From positions 1 to 46,147 of the forward strand of contig JAUSEE010000060.1 in the NCBI GenBank assembly GCA_030650095.1: a stretch of 46,147 bases of DNA. Reading direction: 5' to 3'. The position numbers and the translations under genes are program-made. Shown in pieces: positions 1 through 6,912 of this stretch. The first letter of the stretch is position 1. Every line of letters begins with the position of its first letter. A model generated the notes under the pieces. That model worked only from the letters and a program-made list of their open reading frames with translations, was not told the origin of the DNA and made no database searches. The DNA is from Candidatus Buchananbacteria bacterium. Lineage in GTDB: Bacteria; Patescibacteriota; Patescibacteriia; 2-01-FULL-39-33.

Positions 1-85
1 TGAACCCGACCCCGCTCTAAAGAGCGGGGTATCTGGGCGGTTTCAAATGGAAGGTGTCGGCTCCGCCGACGTATTTTTCCTCACA

Positions 86-129
86 CTGCCCTTCATCCCC
101 TGGCTTAAAAGCCAGGGGATGAAGGGCAG
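86..129. repeat. 44-nt perfect inverted repeat (hairpin)
   Basis: Two perfectly complementary 21-nt arms (86-106 and 109-129) are separated by AA. It lies just past the trxB stop codon (149, minus strand), so it may end trxB transcription, but no clean T-run follows on the minus strand. Two shorter hairpins (about 9-28 and 50-71) precede it in the first 80 bases. Nothing in 1-148 looks coding. Confidence 0.6.
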
Positions 130-148
130 CAACATTATAAATATTGTT

Positions 149-1156
149 TTATTCTTCGGCTATTTTTATTTCGACGGTTTTTTCTGTTGCTGGCAAGTCG
201 CATTTGCCCCAATCAGGAATAGTAACCTTGCCTTCGCGGCCCACAATGTATTTATAAGCCTGGAGAGCGGCTTTGGCTCCTTCGCCGGCAGAAATGACAA
301 TCTGCTTGTAATGGGTATCGCTGCAATCACCAGCGGCAAAAATGCCCGGGGTAGAAGTGTTGCCGCTTCTGTCTACGATTATCTCACCGCGGCTGTTTAA
401 ATCCACCACGCCTTTGAGCCAATAGGTTTTGGCCTGATAGCCTATTTCTATAAAAACGCCATCCACTTTTAATTCTTCCGTTTTTGATTTATTTTCCGCA
501 TTAACCACCTTGATCGATTTAACCACTCCCTCGCCTTTTATCTCCGATATTTCCGTGAAACAGAAAAAGTCTATATTTTTTTTGCTCTTAGCATGCTCTA
601 AGGCAACCGGCGTGGCCCGGAATTGATCCGTTCTGTTTATGACATAAACTTTTTTAGCTATTCTAGTCATATATTCGGCCGCTTCAATGGCCGAATTGCC
701 GCCGCCTACCACCGCCACCACTTTATCCTTATACAGAGGGCCGTCGCAAATGGCGCAATAAGTTACCCCGCGGCCGGCAAATTCCTTCTCGCCTATAACA
801 TTCAACTTGCGAGGAGTCAAACCGAAAGATAAAATGATCGTTTTAACTTCATAATCATCATTTTTAGTCTTAACAATAAAGAGATCTTTATTTTTTTCAA
901 TTTCTAGAACTTCTTCAAAAACAAAATCAGCGCCGAATTTTTCGGCTTGAACTTTCATATTGTTGGCTAGGGTGAAGCCGTCAATTTGTTCAAAACCGGG
1001 ATAATTTTCTATCTCATTGGTTAAAGCCATTTGTCCGCCAATAGTCATGGAAACCACGGCTGTTTTTAATTTTCGGCGCGTAGCATAAACAGCAGCTGCC
1101 AGCCCAGCCGGGCCGCCGCCGACGATTAAAAGATCATATTGTTTTCTCTCGGACAT
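149..1156 (-). CDS. trxB: thioredoxin-disulfide reductase
   Basis: NADPH-dependent flavoprotein that reduces thioredoxin in the cytoplasm. The 335 aa match the usual length. The N-terminal GGGPAGLAAA is the FAD-binding dinucleotide motif, CAICDG carries the redox-active CxxC, GGGNSAIEAAEY is the NADPH-binding motif, and GIFAAGDCSD near the C-terminus is the second FAD motif. The gene starts 11 nt after the trxA stop, so trxA-trxB form one operon with the substrate gene first. No strong Shine-Dalgarno precedes this ATG; coupling to trxA translation is plausible. Family assignment is firm. Confidence 0.97.
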   Translation of the reverse strand: MSERKQYDLLIVGGGPAGLAAAVYATRRKLKTAVVSMTIGGQMALTNEIENYPGFEQIDGFTLANNMKVQAEKFGADFVFEEVLEIEKNKDLFIVKTKNDDYEVKTIILSFGLTPRKLNVIGEKEFAGRGVTYCAICDGPLYKDKVVAVVGGGNSAIEAAEYMTRIAKKVYVINRTDQFRATPVALEHAKSKKNIDFFCFTEISEIKGEGVVKSIKVVNAENKSKTEELKVDGVFIEIGYQAKTYWLKGVVDLNSRGEIIVDRSGNTSTPGIFAAGDCSDTHYKQIVISAGEGAKAALQAYKYIVGREGKVTIPDWGKCDLPATEKTVEIKIAEE

Positions 1157-1167
1157 AATCTGATTTA

Positions 1168-1488
1168 TTAAGCCAATTTATTAAGCTTTTCAATTAATGA
1201 ATCTTTGGTTTGAACGCCGATCATAGTTTCCACTGCTTGGCCGTCTTTAAAAATTATTAGAGTAGGAATAGACATAACGCTGTATTTTTGAGACACTTCC
1301 TGATTTTCATCAACATTCAATTTACCCACTTTAGCTTTATCACCCAAACTATTAGCCACTTCTTCAACAATCGGTCCCTGCATTTTGCATGGTCCGCACC
1401 AATCGGCATAAAAATCAACTAAAACCGGGCCCTTGGCCTTTATCACCTCTGCTTCAAAATTGGAGTTAGACAAAACAACTTCGCTCAT
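1168..1488 (-). CDS. trxA: thioredoxin
   Basis: Small cytoplasmic disulfide reductant. The 106-aa protein has the full thioredoxin fold length, with the active site DWCGPCKM around residues 30-37 and the conserved cis-proline segment SIPTLIIF. It lies directly upstream of trxB, its reductase, in a two-gene operon. No Shine-Dalgarno is visible; a TACAAT hexamer lies about 28 nt upstream. Start chosen as the only in-frame ATG that gives a standard N-terminus. Confidence 0.96.
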   Translation of the reverse strand: MSEVVLSNSNFEAEVIKAKGPVLVDFYADWCGPCKMQGPIVEEVANSLGDKAKVGKLNVDENQEVSQKYSVMSIPTLIIFKDGQAVETMIGVQTKDSLIEKLNKLA

Positions 1489-1662
1489 AAAAATTTAAAT
1501 TAATTATTAGTTAATTGATTGTAGCAAATTTAAACCTTTATTTCAAAATGCCTTAAATAATCTTTAGTCTCAAAAGTTAATTAAAAAACAATAATTAAAC
1601 CACCGGTTCTGGTGTTTATTCCAGCGCAGCAGCTGGAATTGGACAGGTTCGAAGTAGGTTAT

Positions 1663-1827
1663 TTAACCCTTGATGCCTAGGGCGGCTTGGGTAGTAGGAA
1701 CTGCAGACAAATCGAAGACTACCCCAGCCGCTGCTAAAATCGGCACGACAAGTAAAATTAAAGCCAACACCAGTTTTCTTCTGATCTGTCGTTTTTCTTT
1801 CAATTTTCCTATTTTAAGAAATGGCAT
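1663..1827 (-). CDS. 54-aa single-pass membrane peptide, unknown
   Basis: Not recognised. The start codon sits 2 nt after the stop of the upstream HTH gene, so the two are probably cotranslated. It encodes a basic N-terminus (MPFLKIGKLKEKRQIRRK), one hydrophobic segment at about residues 19-36 (LVLALILLVVPILAAAGVVF), and a short polar tail ending in GIKG. The topology rule predicts the N-terminus inside. Support is tight spacing, intact reading frame and a clear membrane segment. A hairpin (CCAGC...GCTGG, about 1620-1636) follows the stop. Confidence 0.5.
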   Translation of the reverse strand: MPFLKIGKLKEKRQIRRKLVLALILLVVPILAAAGVVFDLSAVPTTQAALGIKG

Positions 1828-1829
1828 AT

Positions 1830-2024
1830 TTATTTATTCTTTTCCCCCTGCTTTTGTTTGGAATAAACAAACTCAATAAAATCACGCTCAAAAATACGGT
1901 AAGTTCTCTTGCCGACATAAGACACGGGCAGTTCCCCACTATCTATCCAACGATAAACAGTCTTGAGGGAGACTCCGAGTTTTTTAGCAACTTCTTGCAT
2001 TGTTAGCAGATCATAAACTGCCAT
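1830..2024 (-). CDS. excisionase/MerR-type helix-turn-helix DNA-binding protein
   Basis: 64-aa DNA-binding protein of the excisionase (xis/HTH_17) family: MAVYDLLTMQEVAKKLGVSLKTVYRWIDSG holds the winged-HTH recognition region, followed by GKRTYRIFERDFIEFV. Members are recombination directionality factors or small regulators; no integrase lies nearby, so a regulator is more likely (inference). The ORF can be extended to 2069, but ATG at 2024 gives the standard N-terminus. A promoter at 2072-2101 and a perfect palindrome at 2171-2195 lie upstream, and the palindrome could be its operator. Confidence 0.8.
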   Translation of the reverse strand: MAVYDLLTMQEVAKKLGVSLKTVYRWIDSGELPVSYVGKRTYRIFERDFIEFVYSKQKQGEKNK

Positions 2025-2071
2025 ATTATTTTTGCGTTTTAATAAACAATAATATCGCTTATCTATCAATA

Positions 2072-2101
2072 ATTTTACAACTACGTGTCTTCTTATGTCA
2101 A
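2072..2101 (-). promoter_or_regulatory. promoter of the HTH/54-aa peptide operon
   Basis: Minus strand: TTGACA (2096-2101), 18-bp spacer, TAAAAT (2072-2077). The HTH start codon lies about 45 nt downstream. Confidence 0.55.
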
Positions 2102-2170
2102 ATAATGTATTACTATGTCCTACTATTTATAATATTTCATCTAAATTATAACAAATAATTATTAGTAATT

Positions 2171-2195
2171 TATAGTGTTATTAACACTATAAAAT
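2171..2195. repeat. palindrome TTTATAGTGTT-N3-AACACTATAAA
   Basis: Perfect 11-bp inverted repeat with a 3-nt centre in the gap between the GerMN gene and the HTH gene. It is shaped like a dimeric repressor operator. A TTATCCACA DnaA-box-like 9-mer follows at 2201-2209. Confidence 0.5.
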
Positions 2196-2240
2196 CACAT
2201 TTATCCACATCTTGCCCGTTTAACAATAAATGGGCAACTA

Positions 2241-2271
2241 AAAAAGCCCTCACTTTATATGAGAGCTTTTT
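2241..2271 (-). terminator. rho-independent terminator after the GerMN gene
   Basis: On the minus strand AAAAAGCTCTCA pairs with TGAGGGCTTTTT, giving a stem flanked by A and T runs, 19 nt after the GerMN stop codon. Confidence 0.75.
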
Positions 2272-2289
2272 ATCTGCTGCCTGATTAAA

Positions 2290-3222
2290 CTAAGGCTGTA
2301 AAATTTCGTCTTGGTTGCAATTATTTTCAATGCAAATATTAACCGATTTAATGTAGGGGAATTGCAATAAAGTTTTTTCTATCTGTGATCTAATGGCTAA
2401 CACGCGGCATGAACCGGCAACTTTGTTTAAAGATGAAGAGAACACGGCTTGAGCCACGCCATTTTTAATAGTAACTTTTTGAACATAGGTTCCGTCAGGA
2501 ATACTCGAGATCCAACCCTGCGCTGATTCTTCGGCTGAAAGGGGAGTTAGCAGGCCTCGAACGGTATTAATCACATCTGAATCGTATTTTTTCTCGGCTA
2601 TTCTCTCTAAAGAAGTTACGTTTTCACATTCATTAGTGCCTATTTTATTGTAAAAAGCTACAATTTTAACAGTATCACCGCTTATACTCGAATCAATATT
2701 TTCATTTTCATTACCAATAATTGTTACATTGCCGGTTTCTGGATTAGAGTCTACCACTATGTTCACATTGTTACTATCATTACTATCACCTGTCTGACCA
2801 GAATTTTTTTTATTAACCTGCCAAATGCCGGCTGCCACTACGATAATAACTATAATAGTTATAATATTGCCCATTCGACTCTTTTTATCATTGTCATTAT
2901 CGTTGGATTTATCAAAACTGCCTGGGTAATTATAATCTTTAGACTCCGAATTATTAACATCCGAGGTATAATCATCTAAGTTTATATTAGATTGATTACC
3001 GCCAGTCTCGCCACTGCCTGAACCGGTTTGGCCAGAAGTTGGCGTTTGGCTTTGATTATTATTAACCAAGGCCGAATTATCACTGGGCTTATTTGGTGGC
3101 TCAATTGTTGGATTAGCAGGCGTTGGTCCTGAAAACCCAGATGATGACGCATTTGTATTCGTACCAGAACTGGTTTGGACATTTCCTTGACCAGCCTGTG
3201 GCTTATCTTCTTGGTTGTCCAT
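2290..3222 (-). CDS. GerMN-domain membrane-anchored protein
   Basis: 310 aa. Residues 1-115 are low complexity (Asn, Gln, Ser, Gly and Pro rich). One membrane segment follows at about 118-136 (IITIIVIIVVAAGIW). The C-terminal half carries a GerMN-like domain: VKIVAFYNKI, a VINTVRGLLTPLSAEES region, IPDGTYVQKVTIKNGVAQAVFS and a final RSQIEKTLLQFPYIKSVNI. GerMN domains occur in spore-germination and cell-envelope lipoproteins; no sporulation is implied here. It probably has a cytoplasmic linker and an extracellular domain. Exact function unknown. A terminator follows at 2241-2271. Confidence 0.8.
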   Translation of the reverse strand: MDNQEDKPQAGQGNVQTSSGTNTNASSSGFSGPTPANPTIEPPNKPSDNSALVNNNQSQTPTSGQTGSGSGETGGNQSNINLDDYTSDVNNSESKDYNYPGSFDKSNDNDNDKKSRMGNIITIIVIIVVAAGIWQVNKKNSGQTGDSNDSNNVNIVVDSNPETGNVTIIGNENENIDSSISGDTVKIVAFYNKIGTNECENVTSLERIAEKKYDSDVINTVRGLLTPLSAEESAQGWISSIPDGTYVQKVTIKNGVAQAVFSSSLNKVAGSCRVLAIRSQIEKTLLQFPYIKSVNICIENNCNQDEILQP

Positions 3223-3352
3223 AATATTGTTTTATTTTTTATATTTCCTCCTTATTATTTATATCAATGATTTATTTTATAAATCAGAGTTGTATTTTAA
3301 TTGTTTTTGTTCAGCTGATTATTATAGAGAGAGATGAATGAGATTTTTGATG

Positions 3353-3425
3353 TGGACCCTACCGGGATCGAACCGGTCACCTCTTCCATGCCATGGAAGC
3401 GCTCTACCAAATGAGCTAAGGGCCC
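3353..3425 (-). tRNA. tRNA-Ala(GGC)
   Basis: 73-nt cloverleaf. The acceptor stem GGGCCCT/AGGGTCC contains the G3-U70 pair that identifies alanine tRNAs, the anticodon loop ATGGCAT reads GGC, and the T-arm is ACCGG-TTCGATC-CCGGT. The discriminator is A and CCA is not encoded. Confidence 0.95.
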
Positions 3426-3653
3426 CAAAATTAAGGTTAATATCACCATCTTACATTATTTTTATAAAAGATTCAAATATGCAACAAGTTTAAAATAAGG
3501 ATCCAAATTCACATGAAACGTAGAAGATGCTTTATCATATTTCACTTGAACTTAAATGAATAATTGAATTAAAATATTGAGCAAATAAACTAATACTCCC
3601 TTACAGACATGACATTTTACAATTTAATTTTATATTGTACACTGTCTTCATTT

Positions 3654-3712
3654 GTCATCCCGACTGAAGCGAGAGCGAAATGGAGGGATCCCTCGACTAT
3701 GCTCGCAATGAC
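3654..3712. repeat. dispersed palindromic repeat (GTCATCCCGA...GCTCGCAATGAC)
   Basis: REP/MITE-like unit starting GTCATCCCGACTGAAGCGAG and ending GCTCGCAATGAC. Its ends are shared with the copies at 9485-9585, 17240-17385 and 19081-19126. It lies in the gene-free stretch 3426-4130, which otherwise holds only AT-rich DNA and the candidate origin. Confidence 0.6.
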
Positions 3713-3784
3713 AAATAAAGGAAGAGAGTAGAAAATACTTCATCTATGGGCTAACATCCATAGTATTTCATAGGTTAAATGAAG

Positions 3785-4057
3785 AATTTTTTGGCTAAAT
3801 TTAGATAAATTATTATTTTTTGGCTAAATTTAGATAAAAAAACAAGTAATCAACAGCCTCTAAAAAAGATTTGTCTAGACATGTCTAGACATTTATCCAC
3901 ACAAATCACAGCTTATCAACAGATATCCACATAAAAAGTTAGAAATATCTATCATAATTATGGGTAATGATTATTTAAAAAATGTGAAACAATGATCAAT
4001 CTACCAATATTCAACTATTTATGACTTATGTCTAGACATGTCTAGACATAAGTCATA
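3785..4057. other. candidate replication origin region (AT-rich repeats, DnaA boxes, palindromes)
   Basis: Two direct repeats of TTTTTTGGCTAAATTTAGAT and the following bases (about 3787-3809 and 3816-3838) form an AT-rich block. Next come TTATCCACA (3893-3901), TTATCAACA (3913-3921) and ATATCCACA (3923-3931), all on one strand and spaced 20 and 10 bp, i.e. on one helical face. The boxes are bracketed by two copies of TGTCTAGACATGTCTAGACA (3872-3891 and 4029-4048). Protein genes to the left run on the minus strand and those to the right run on plus, the divergence expected at an origin. No dnaA or dnaN is in view, so this is inference. Confidence 0.45.
4020..4057. promoter_or_regulatory. 38-bp perfect palindrome, probable operator
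   Basis: Perfect inverted repeat made of two abutting TGTCTAGACA units with ATGACTTA/TAAGTCAT flanks. It ends 31 bp before the -35 box of the zinc-ribbon gene. The central 20 bp also occur at 3872-3891, so two dimeric sites about 157 bp apart could allow looping. Confidence 0.6.
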
Positions 4058-4088
4058 GTAAATAGCATATTTATTGACAAAACATTGA

Positions 4089-4117
4089 TTGACATAGTTA
4101 GATTAATATGGTAGAAT
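4089..4117 (+). promoter_or_regulatory. strong sigma70-type promoter of the zinc-ribbon gene
   Basis: TTGACA (4089-4094), 17-bp spacer, TAGAAT (4112-4117). The palindrome at 4020-4057 lies just upstream. Confidence 0.75.
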
Positions 4118-4171
4118 GACAAATCAGCAAAAACGCTGATAAATTGAATATCAACGTAAGGAGGAAGTGCC

Positions 4172-4405
4172 ATGAAGGTGATTGATGAGAAAATTTGGTG
4201 GGAGTTTGTTTGTAGGGCCTGTGGATCTACGTGCCAAGCTGAACCGGAAGACGTCACATCCAGACCCAATACAGACTGCGACGGAGATGTCGTTGGACAT
4301 ATCTGCGTTGTGGAATGTGGGAAGTGTGGTGCGCAGCATGATGTACCGACGCGCAAAGTGACTGAGAAAATTGAGGGAATCGCAGCACGAAAGCGCAAAC
4401 GCTAG
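4172..4405 (+). CDS. 77-aa zinc-ribbon-like protein, unknown
   Basis: Not recognised as a named family. It has two Cys clusters: CRACGSTC around residues 14-21, and HICVVECGKCGAQH around residues 43-56, which suggests a single zinc ribbon. The C-terminus is basic (ARKRKR). The gene is well framed by a promoter (4089-4117), the ribosome-binding site AAGGAGG 9 nt before ATG, and a terminator (4425-4464). Base composition is visibly richer in G+C than the surroundings, suggesting recent acquisition or different selection. An antisense ORF over the same bases lacks such signals and was not called. Confidence 0.7.
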   Translation: MKVIDEKIWWEFVCRACGSTCQAEPEDVTSRPNTDCDGDVVGHICVVECGKCGAQHDVPTRKVTEKIEGIAARKRKR

Positions 4406-4424
4406 AGTCCAATCATTAGCAACC

Positions 4425-4464
4425 TGAGCCTCTCGTAGATAAAACTACCTGGGGCTCATTTCTT
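4425..4464 (+). terminator. terminator of the zinc-ribbon gene
   Basis: TGAGCC (4425-4430) pairs with GGCTCA (4453-4458), with a nested GTAG/CTAC, followed by TTTCTT. Confidence 0.65.
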
Positions 4465-4680
4465 AAAAAAATTTAAAATGAACGCATTAAAAAAAGTTCT
4501 TTGTTGTTCAAAACTTTGATTTACTGCCATATCCTAGGAGATATTTCCGATAACTGGACGCTAGCAGATGCCGTCCAACCAATTAATTTCTTCATCATTG
4601 AATCAACAATGATGTATATCCTTTTCCGCCGTAAAACGCCAACACCGTCATGAACAATGTTTATGACGGTGTTTTATTTT
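4465..4680 (+). ncRNA. possible structured RNA ending in a terminator
   Basis: Non-coding stretch with several self-complementary blocks: GGACG/CGTCC (about 4556-4580), CATCATTG/CAATGATG (about 4592-4613) and a final AACACCGTCAT/ATGACGGTGTT hairpin (4641-4673) followed by TTTATTTT. A 13-codon ORF begins at 4478. The terminator is convincing; a discrete RNA is only a guess, and the terminator could simply end upstream transcription. Confidence 0.3.
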
Positions 4681-4696
4681 GGCATTTATCTTATAC

Positions 4697-4771
4697 TGGT
4701 GTCCCGAGCAGGAATCGAACCTGCATTTAGCCCTTAGGAGAGGCTTGTTCTATCCATTGAACTATCAGGAC
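4697..4771 (-). tRNA. tRNA-Arg(CCT)
   Basis: Acceptor GTCCTGA/TCGGGAC, anticodon loop CTCCTAA (anticodon CCT), T-arm GCAGG-TTCGATT-CCTGC. The CCA end is encoded. It is on the minus strand among plus-strand genes. Confidence 0.95.
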
Positions 4772-4914
4772 AATTACACTTGAACTTAGACTTATTTTGT
4801 AGTAAAATAAGTAGGAAATAACCCTAGTTAAATAAAGGTTTATAAGGTGATTAAAATCGCCCTAAAGAGCATTGTTTTAACGAGGCAAGCTTAAATTACC
4901 ATAACACAAATTCT

Positions 4915-5562
4915 ATGCAGATTCAATGGCTTGGCCAATCATGTTTTAAAATACAAACCAAAAACAACGGAGAAGAAATTACGATTGTCACCGATCCTTA
5001 TGACGGTGATGATATTGGTTTAAAACCTTTGAAACTTCAAGCCGACATAGTAACTGTTTCCCATGATCACAGCGATCATAACAATCTAGATGCCATAAAA
5101 AATGATTCGTTTATAATAAGCACCCCCGGTGAATACGAAACCAAGGGAGTTTTTATTTACGGTTTTCCAGCTTATCACGATAATAAAGAAGGAAAAGAAA
5201 AAGGCAACATTACCATATTCAAAATAAATGCCGAAAATATCAGTCTGGCCCATCTAAGCGATTTAGGACATGATCTTAATGATGAACTGCTGGATAAGAT
5301 AGGCAATATAGACATTTTATTCTTGCCCATTGGCGGAACATTTACTATTGATGCCAAGAAAGCCGCAGAAGTGGTATCGGCTATTGAACCTAGAATTGTT
5401 ATTCCTATGCACTATAAAATTCCCAATTTGAAAGTAAAACTTAATTCCATAGATGACTTCTTAAAAGAATCAGGTTTGCCTTCGGAAAAAATGGATAAAT
5501 TAAAAATTACCAAAAAGGATCTGCCCCAGGAGGAAACCAAAATAATAATTCTTAACCCTTAA
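4915..5562 (+). CDS. metallo-beta-lactamase-fold hydrolase (UPF0173/UlaG-like)
   Basis: 215-aa predicted metal-dependent hydrolase. It starts MQIQWLGQSCFKIQTK, typical of this MBL subfamily, with the metal motif SHDHSDH near residues 45-51 (HxHxDH), a DPYDGDDIGLKP segment, and the late histidine motif VIPMHYKIP near residue 165. Members are annotated as L-ascorbate-6-phosphate lactonase-like or general hydrolases; the substrate cannot be told here. It heads a run of plus-strand genes with short gaps leading to gyrA. No Shine-Dalgarno precedes the ATG. Confidence 0.85.
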   Translation: MQIQWLGQSCFKIQTKNNGEEITIVTDPYDGDDIGLKPLKLQADIVTVSHDHSDHNNLDAIKNDSFIISTPGEYETKGVFIYGFPAYHDNKEGKEKGNITIFKINAENISLAHLSDLGHDLNDELLDKIGNIDILFLPIGGTFTIDAKKAAEVVSAIEPRIVIPMHYKIPNLKVKLNSIDDFLKESGLPSEKMDKLKITKKDLPQEETKIIILNP

Positions 5563-5579
5563 AAATTAAATTCAAACGT

Positions 5580-6047
5580 ATGGCCGAAAAAATGGAACAC
5601 CAAATGGATTCCTTGGAATCAATTTCCACCGAAGATGAATTGAACGAATTATCGGATAAATTAGACAGCTTGGATGATGAGATGGTAGCCAGCAGCACTG
5701 TCACCGGCGAATTATTCAACTTAAGCGAAGATGGCGAAGATATCGTGATTAAAAGAATAGAAAATATTGAAGATGAAAGCGCCAAAGATGAAGCTCTATT
5801 TAGAATCGCCAATCTCTACTATAGAGTAAAGCAGGATATTGATGCCGCTTTGTCCAAAGCCGGTGAAATAGACAGTAAAGATGAAAAAACCAGATGTTTG
5901 GTCCAGTTGGCTGTGGCTGTTTTAAATACCGAAAACAATTTGGAATTAGCCGATTCCATTATTGCCCAAGCGGAACAAGACGGCGAGGGTTATATTAAAT
6001 ATTACCAGTCAGAGAAACAAAAATTCATCGATAAAAACCAGAAATAA
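5580..6047 (+). CDS. acidic alpha-helical (TPR-like) protein, unknown
   Basis: 155 aa, not recognised. It is very acidic at the N-terminus (residues 1-60 rich in Asp, Glu and Ser), then has repeating helix pairs such as AKDEALFRIANLYYRVKQDIDAALSKAGEI and DEKTRCLVQLAVAVLNTENNLELADSIIAQAEQD with the small/large residue pattern of tetratricopeptide repeats. No signal peptide or membrane segment. It lies 17 nt after the MBL gene and 14 nt before the next gene, so it is probably in the same operon. A scaffolding role is a guess. Confidence 0.75.
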   Translation: MAEKMEHQMDSLESISTEDELNELSDKLDSLDDEMVASSTVTGELFNLSEDGEDIVIKRIENIEDESAKDEALFRIANLYYRVKQDIDAALSKAGEIDSKDEKTRCLVQLAVAVLNTENNLELADSIIAQAEQDGEGYIKYYQSEKQKFIDKNQK

Positions 6048-6061
6048 AATTTTCAAATCCC

Positions 6062-6910
6062 ATGCCTCCAACTAAAAAGCGAGTTAGTAAAAAAAGTACC
6101 GGCCTAGCTAAAAAAAGAAAGACTTTGGCCAGTTCTGTCATGCTGGAAACAGACGAACTGCTTATGCCCGAGAAACAATTTATAAATGTTTATGATAAGG
6201 ATCCGGTTATTTTGGCCAAATCAAAATTGGCCTGGCTGATAGTGGGGATTATCATGATTATTATAGTTTCTTTTTGGTTTTGGTCGCTTAAAACAAGCAT
6301 GAAAAACAAGGAAAATGACACGGCGGATTTAAACGAAATAACAGCCGAAATTAATAATGTAATCAGTGAATTCAAAAGCATGGTCGGCAACACTAAAAAT
6401 GCCATTGATCAAGCCGGCAGCCAAATTGACAGGCAAGCCGAACTGGAAAAAATAAAAAATGAAGTTTTAGCTCAAATACAAATAAACTCCGATAGCGCTA
6501 ATTGGCCGGAACACTCTTCACAACTTTTAAACTTATCCTTAAAATATCCGGCTAACTGGGACAAGCAAGAAATAAAAGATTCACTCGCTCTGGCCAGCTA
6601 TGATTTAAAATCAACCACTACTCCGGAAATATCAGCTAAAATCATTATCACTAAGATAAAAAATAACAGCCAAAAAACTGAAGATCTGATTGAAAATAAA
6701 TCAGATTACCAAAAAAGCACCGAGGAAATTTTTATAGATTTGGTGCCGGCTGAAAAATATAATTCAAAGGCCACAAAAGAGAATGCTTTATCTTATCTGC
6801 TATTTGTTACCGGAGCCAAAAATATCTACCAGATAGACATCTACACCAGTGATAGCAATATTTTTGAAACGACTATAAATAAAATATTATCAACAATTGA
6901 TTTATTATAA
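6062..6910 (+). CDS. membrane-anchored protein with a PsbP-like C-terminal region
   Basis: 282 aa. The N-terminus is strongly basic (KKRVSKKSTGLAKKRK), one membrane helix lies at about residues 57-77 (AWLIVGIIMIIIVSFWFW), and a helical linker covers about 90-140. The rest contains LNLSLKYPANWDKQEIKDSLALASYD, resembling the start of PsbP-like extracellular domains common in Patescibacteria proteins (family recalled, not tested). It ends 2 nt before the gyrA start, so the two are coupled. Function unknown; an exported domain tethered to the membrane is likely. Confidence 0.75.
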   Translation: MPPTKKRVSKKSTGLAKKRKTLASSVMLETDELLMPEKQFINVYDKDPVILAKSKLAWLIVGIIMIIIVSFWFWSLKTSMKNKENDTADLNEITAEINNVISEFKSMVGNTKNAIDQAGSQIDRQAELEKIKNEVLAQIQINSDSANWPEHSSQLLNLSLKYPANWDKQEIKDSLALASYDLKSTTTPEISAKIIITKIKNNSQKTEDLIENKSDYQKSTEEIFIDLVPAEKYNSKATKENALSYLLFVTGAKNIYQIDIYTSDSNIFETTINKILSTIDLL

Positions 6911-6912
6911 CT

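Noticed and set aside
4042-4398. 118-aa antisense ORF opposite the zinc-ribbon gene
   Set aside because: No ribosome-binding site; the plus-strand frame has promoter, Shine-Dalgarno, Cys motifs and terminator.
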